From an uncultured Bacteroides sp. (lineage in GTDB: Bacteria > Bacteroidota > Bacteroidia > Bacteroidales > Bacteroidaceae): a DNA stretch of 64,000 nt. Location: positions 4,859 to 68,858 of the forward strand of contig NZ_CAJUHF010000015.1 in the NCBI RefSeq assembly GCF_910585845.1, in the 5' to 3' direction. Under the pieces are notes generated by a model, which ran no database searches, was not told where the DNA came from, and saw only the letters and a list, made by a program, of their open reading frames with translations. This document shows, in pieces, positions 62,431-64,000 of the stretch. Within the stretch, counting starts at the first letter, position 1. Every line of letters begins with the position of its first letter. The position numbers were made by a program, and so were the translations under genes.

Positions 62431-63489
62431 ATGAAACTGTCGCAATTTAAATTTAAGCTTCCGGAAGAGAGAATTGCTTTACATCCTACAAAGTACAGAG
62501 ACGAATCGCGCCTATTGGTACTTCACAGAAAGACGGGCGAGATCGAGCATAAAGAGTTTAAGAATGTCCTGGACTACTTTGACGAGAAAGACGTATTCAT
62601 CTTCAACGACACCAAAGTATTCCCTGCCCGGTTGTATGGCAATAAAGAGAAGACCGGCGCACGTATCGAAGTATTCCTCCTGCGCGAGCTGAACGAAGAA
62701 CTCCGCCTATGGGATGTGTTGGTGGACCCCGCCCGTAAAATCCGCATCGGCAACAAGTTGTATTTCGGTGACGACGACTCTATGGTAGCTGAGGTTATCG
62801 ACAATACGACCTCCCGCGGACGTACGCTCCGTTTCCTCTACGACGGTCCGCACGACGAGTTCAAGAAAGCTTTGTATGCCTTGGGCGAGACTCCGCTGCC
62901 GCACAGCATCGTCAACCGCCCGGTGGAGCCGGAAGATGCAGAACGCTTCCAGTCCATCTTTGCCCGCAACGAGGGTGCGGTGACGGCTCCTACTGCCAGC
63001 CTGCATTTCAGCCGCGAGCTGATGAAACGTCTTGAGATCAAGGGTATCGACTTTGCATACGTCACGCTGCACGCCGGACTAGGAAACTTCCGCGAGATTG
63101 ATGTGGAAGACCTCACGAAGCACAAGACGGATTCCGAACAGATGATTGTGAGCGATGAAGCTGTCAGAATAGTGAACCATGCGAAGGACACGAACAGACA
63201 GGTTTGCGCCGTGGGTACTACGGTGATGCGTGCCATCGAGAGCACCGTAAGCACCGACGGACACCTGAAGTCCTACGAAGGCTGGACGAACAAGTTTATC
63301 TTCCCGCCCTACGACTTCACCGTGGCCAATGCCATGATATCCAACTTCCACATGCCGTTTTCCACGCTGCTGATGATTGTTGCCGCTTTCGGCGGTTACG
63401 AGCAGGTGATGGAGGCATACGACGTGGCACTGAAGGAAGGCTACCGTTTTGGTACGTACGGAGATGCGATGCTGATTATCGACAAGTGA
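62431..63489 (+). CDS. queA: QueA, S-adenosylmethionine:tRNA ribosyltransferase-isomerase
   Basis: 352 residues. It transfers and isomerises the ribose of SAM onto preQ1-tRNA to form epoxyqueuosine at the wobble position. Family motifs: PEERIALHP near the start, NDTKVFPARLYG, LGETPLPHSIVNRPVEPEDAERFQSIFA, TAGLHFS-type TASLHFSRELM, LHAGLGNFREI, and FHMPFSTLLMIVAAFGG. Its TGA overlaps the folK ATG by one base (63487-63491). Confidence 0.96.
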   Translation: MKLSQFKFKLPEERIALHPTKYRDESRLLVLHRKTGEIEHKEFKNVLDYFDEKDVFIFNDTKVFPARLYGNKEKTGARIEVFLLRELNEELRLWDVLVDPARKIRIGNKLYFGDDDSMVAEVIDNTTSRGRTLRFLYDGPHDEFKKALYALGETPLPHSIVNRPVEPEDAERFQSIFARNEGAVTAPTASLHFSRELMKRLEIKGIDFAYVTLHAGLGNFREIDVEDLTKHKTDSEQMIVSDEAVRIVNHAKDTNRQVCAVGTTVMRAIESTVSTDGHLKSYEGWTNKFIFPPYDFTVANAMISNFHMPFSTLLMIVAAFGGYEQVMEAYDVALKEGYRFGTYGDAMLIIDK

Positions 63490-63959
63490 TGCGCGTTTAT
63501 CTGGGTTTAGGAACAAATCTCGGCGATAAGGAGCAGAACCTCCGCAGCGCCGTGCAACTTATCGGAGAGCGGGTAGGGGAGATCATTTCCCTGTCCGCTT
63601 TTTATGCCACTGCCCCTTGGGGATTCGCTTCCGAACATGCTTTTCTGAATGCCGCCGCCAGTGTGGAGACCTCTCTGCCGCCGATGGAGCTGCTTTCCGT
63701 AACTCAGGGCATCGAGCGGGAGATGGGACGTACGCACAAGTCGGTGGATGGGGTGTATAGCGACCGGGTGATAGACATCGACCTGCTGCTTTGCGACAGC
63801 CTTGTACTTGATACGCCTCTGCTGAGGCTTCCCCATCCGCTGATGCAGGAACGCCGCTTCGTGATGGAACCGCTGGCGGAGATAGCGCCCGACCTGATGC
63901 ATCCGTTGCTGGGAAAGACGCTGCAGGAGCTGTTTCGCAACCTGAAGGATAAGGAATGA
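63489..63959 (+). CDS. folK: FolK, 6-hydroxymethyl-7,8-dihydropterin pyrophosphokinase
   Basis: 156 residues from ATG 63489, which overlaps the queA stop. FolK makes the pyrophosphate substrate of dihydropteroate synthase in folate synthesis. GLGTNLGDKEQNLRSAV at the N-terminus, FYATAPWGFASEHAFLNAA, and the active-site loop YSDRVIDIDLLLCDSLVLDTPLLRLPHPLMQERRFVMEPLAEIAPD with the Asp-x-Asp metal ligands. A longer in-frame start would read through queA and is rejected. Confidence 0.96.
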   Translation: MRVYLGLGTNLGDKEQNLRSAVQLIGERVGEIISLSAFYATAPWGFASEHAFLNAAASVETSLPPMELLSVTQGIEREMGRTHKSVDGVYSDRVIDIDLLLCDSLVLDTPLLRLPHPLMQERRFVMEPLAEIAPDLMHPLLGKTLQELFRNLKDKE

Positions 63960-63960
63960 T

Positions 63961-64000
63961 TTCCGAACAATTCCCGAACAGCTTCCGAACAATTCCCGAA
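63961..64000. repeat. 22-bp tandem repeat at the right edge
   Basis: TTCCGAACAATTCCCGAACA followed by GC, then repeated from 63983 to the end of the window, at least 1.8 copies. It starts right after the folK stop; its full extent lies outside. Confidence 0.7.

Overview
The window is chromosomal DNA from a Bacteroides-type gut bacterium (phylum Bacteroidota). The evidence is a SusC/SusD pair, a one-protein hybrid two-component sensor, many Bacteroidota lipoproteins and secreted glycoside hydrolases, Bacteroides-type promoters (TAnnTTTG -7 boxes), and Bacteroidota-only families (DUF4294, DUF3098, helix-hairpin-helix outer-membrane protein). I see no tRNA or rRNA gene, no intact insertion sequence and no CRISPR array.

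Bases 1-29833 are a large polysaccharide utilization locus, all on the + strand. A first block holds GH27 (cut by the left edge), GH43, a beta-sandwich protein, GH43, GH3 and GH43, and ends at a clear terminator near 8.8 kb. About 1.5 kb of odd sequence follows: an A-rich tract, a 13-bp inverted repeat, 10-bp phased repeats and a short ORF. A second block, with a candidate promoter near 10.1 kb, holds GH76, GH125, GH105, GH97, GH67, an unclassified 638-residue secreted protein, then SusC, SusD and the hybrid sensor. The enzyme set (alpha-1,6-mannan enzymes, alpha-glucuronidase, unsaturated-uronide hydrolase, alpha-galactosidases, xylosidase/arabinosidase families) suggests a heteroglycan with mannose, uronic acid, pentose and galactose. 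The unclassified protein is the best candidate for a new enzyme.

Bases 29834-50550 are mainly housekeeping: mutS, miaB, an acetyl-CoA hydrolase/CoA-transferase, dacB, a dihydrolipoyl dehydrogenase, nadB, rubrerythrin, a radical SAM protein, an HhH outer-membrane protein, a TrmH-family methyltransferase and nadA. Their spacers are rich in structure: two related candidate small RNAs, a 35-bp perfect hairpin, a 36-bp perfect palindrome beside an Rpn-family pseudogene, five palindromic sites spaced exactly 22 bp apart upstream of rubrerythrin, and a 68-bp hairpin repeat in two copies.

Bases 50690-58100 form a probable envelope metal/redox locus: porin-like protein, imelysin lipoprotein, di-heme oxidoreductase lipoprotein, second porin, mono-heme lipoprotein and a Rid/chorismatase-like protein. 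Bases 58508-64000 carry a methyltransferase, ftsX, a DUF3098 protein, uppP, truB, queA and folK, all on the + strand and tightly packed.
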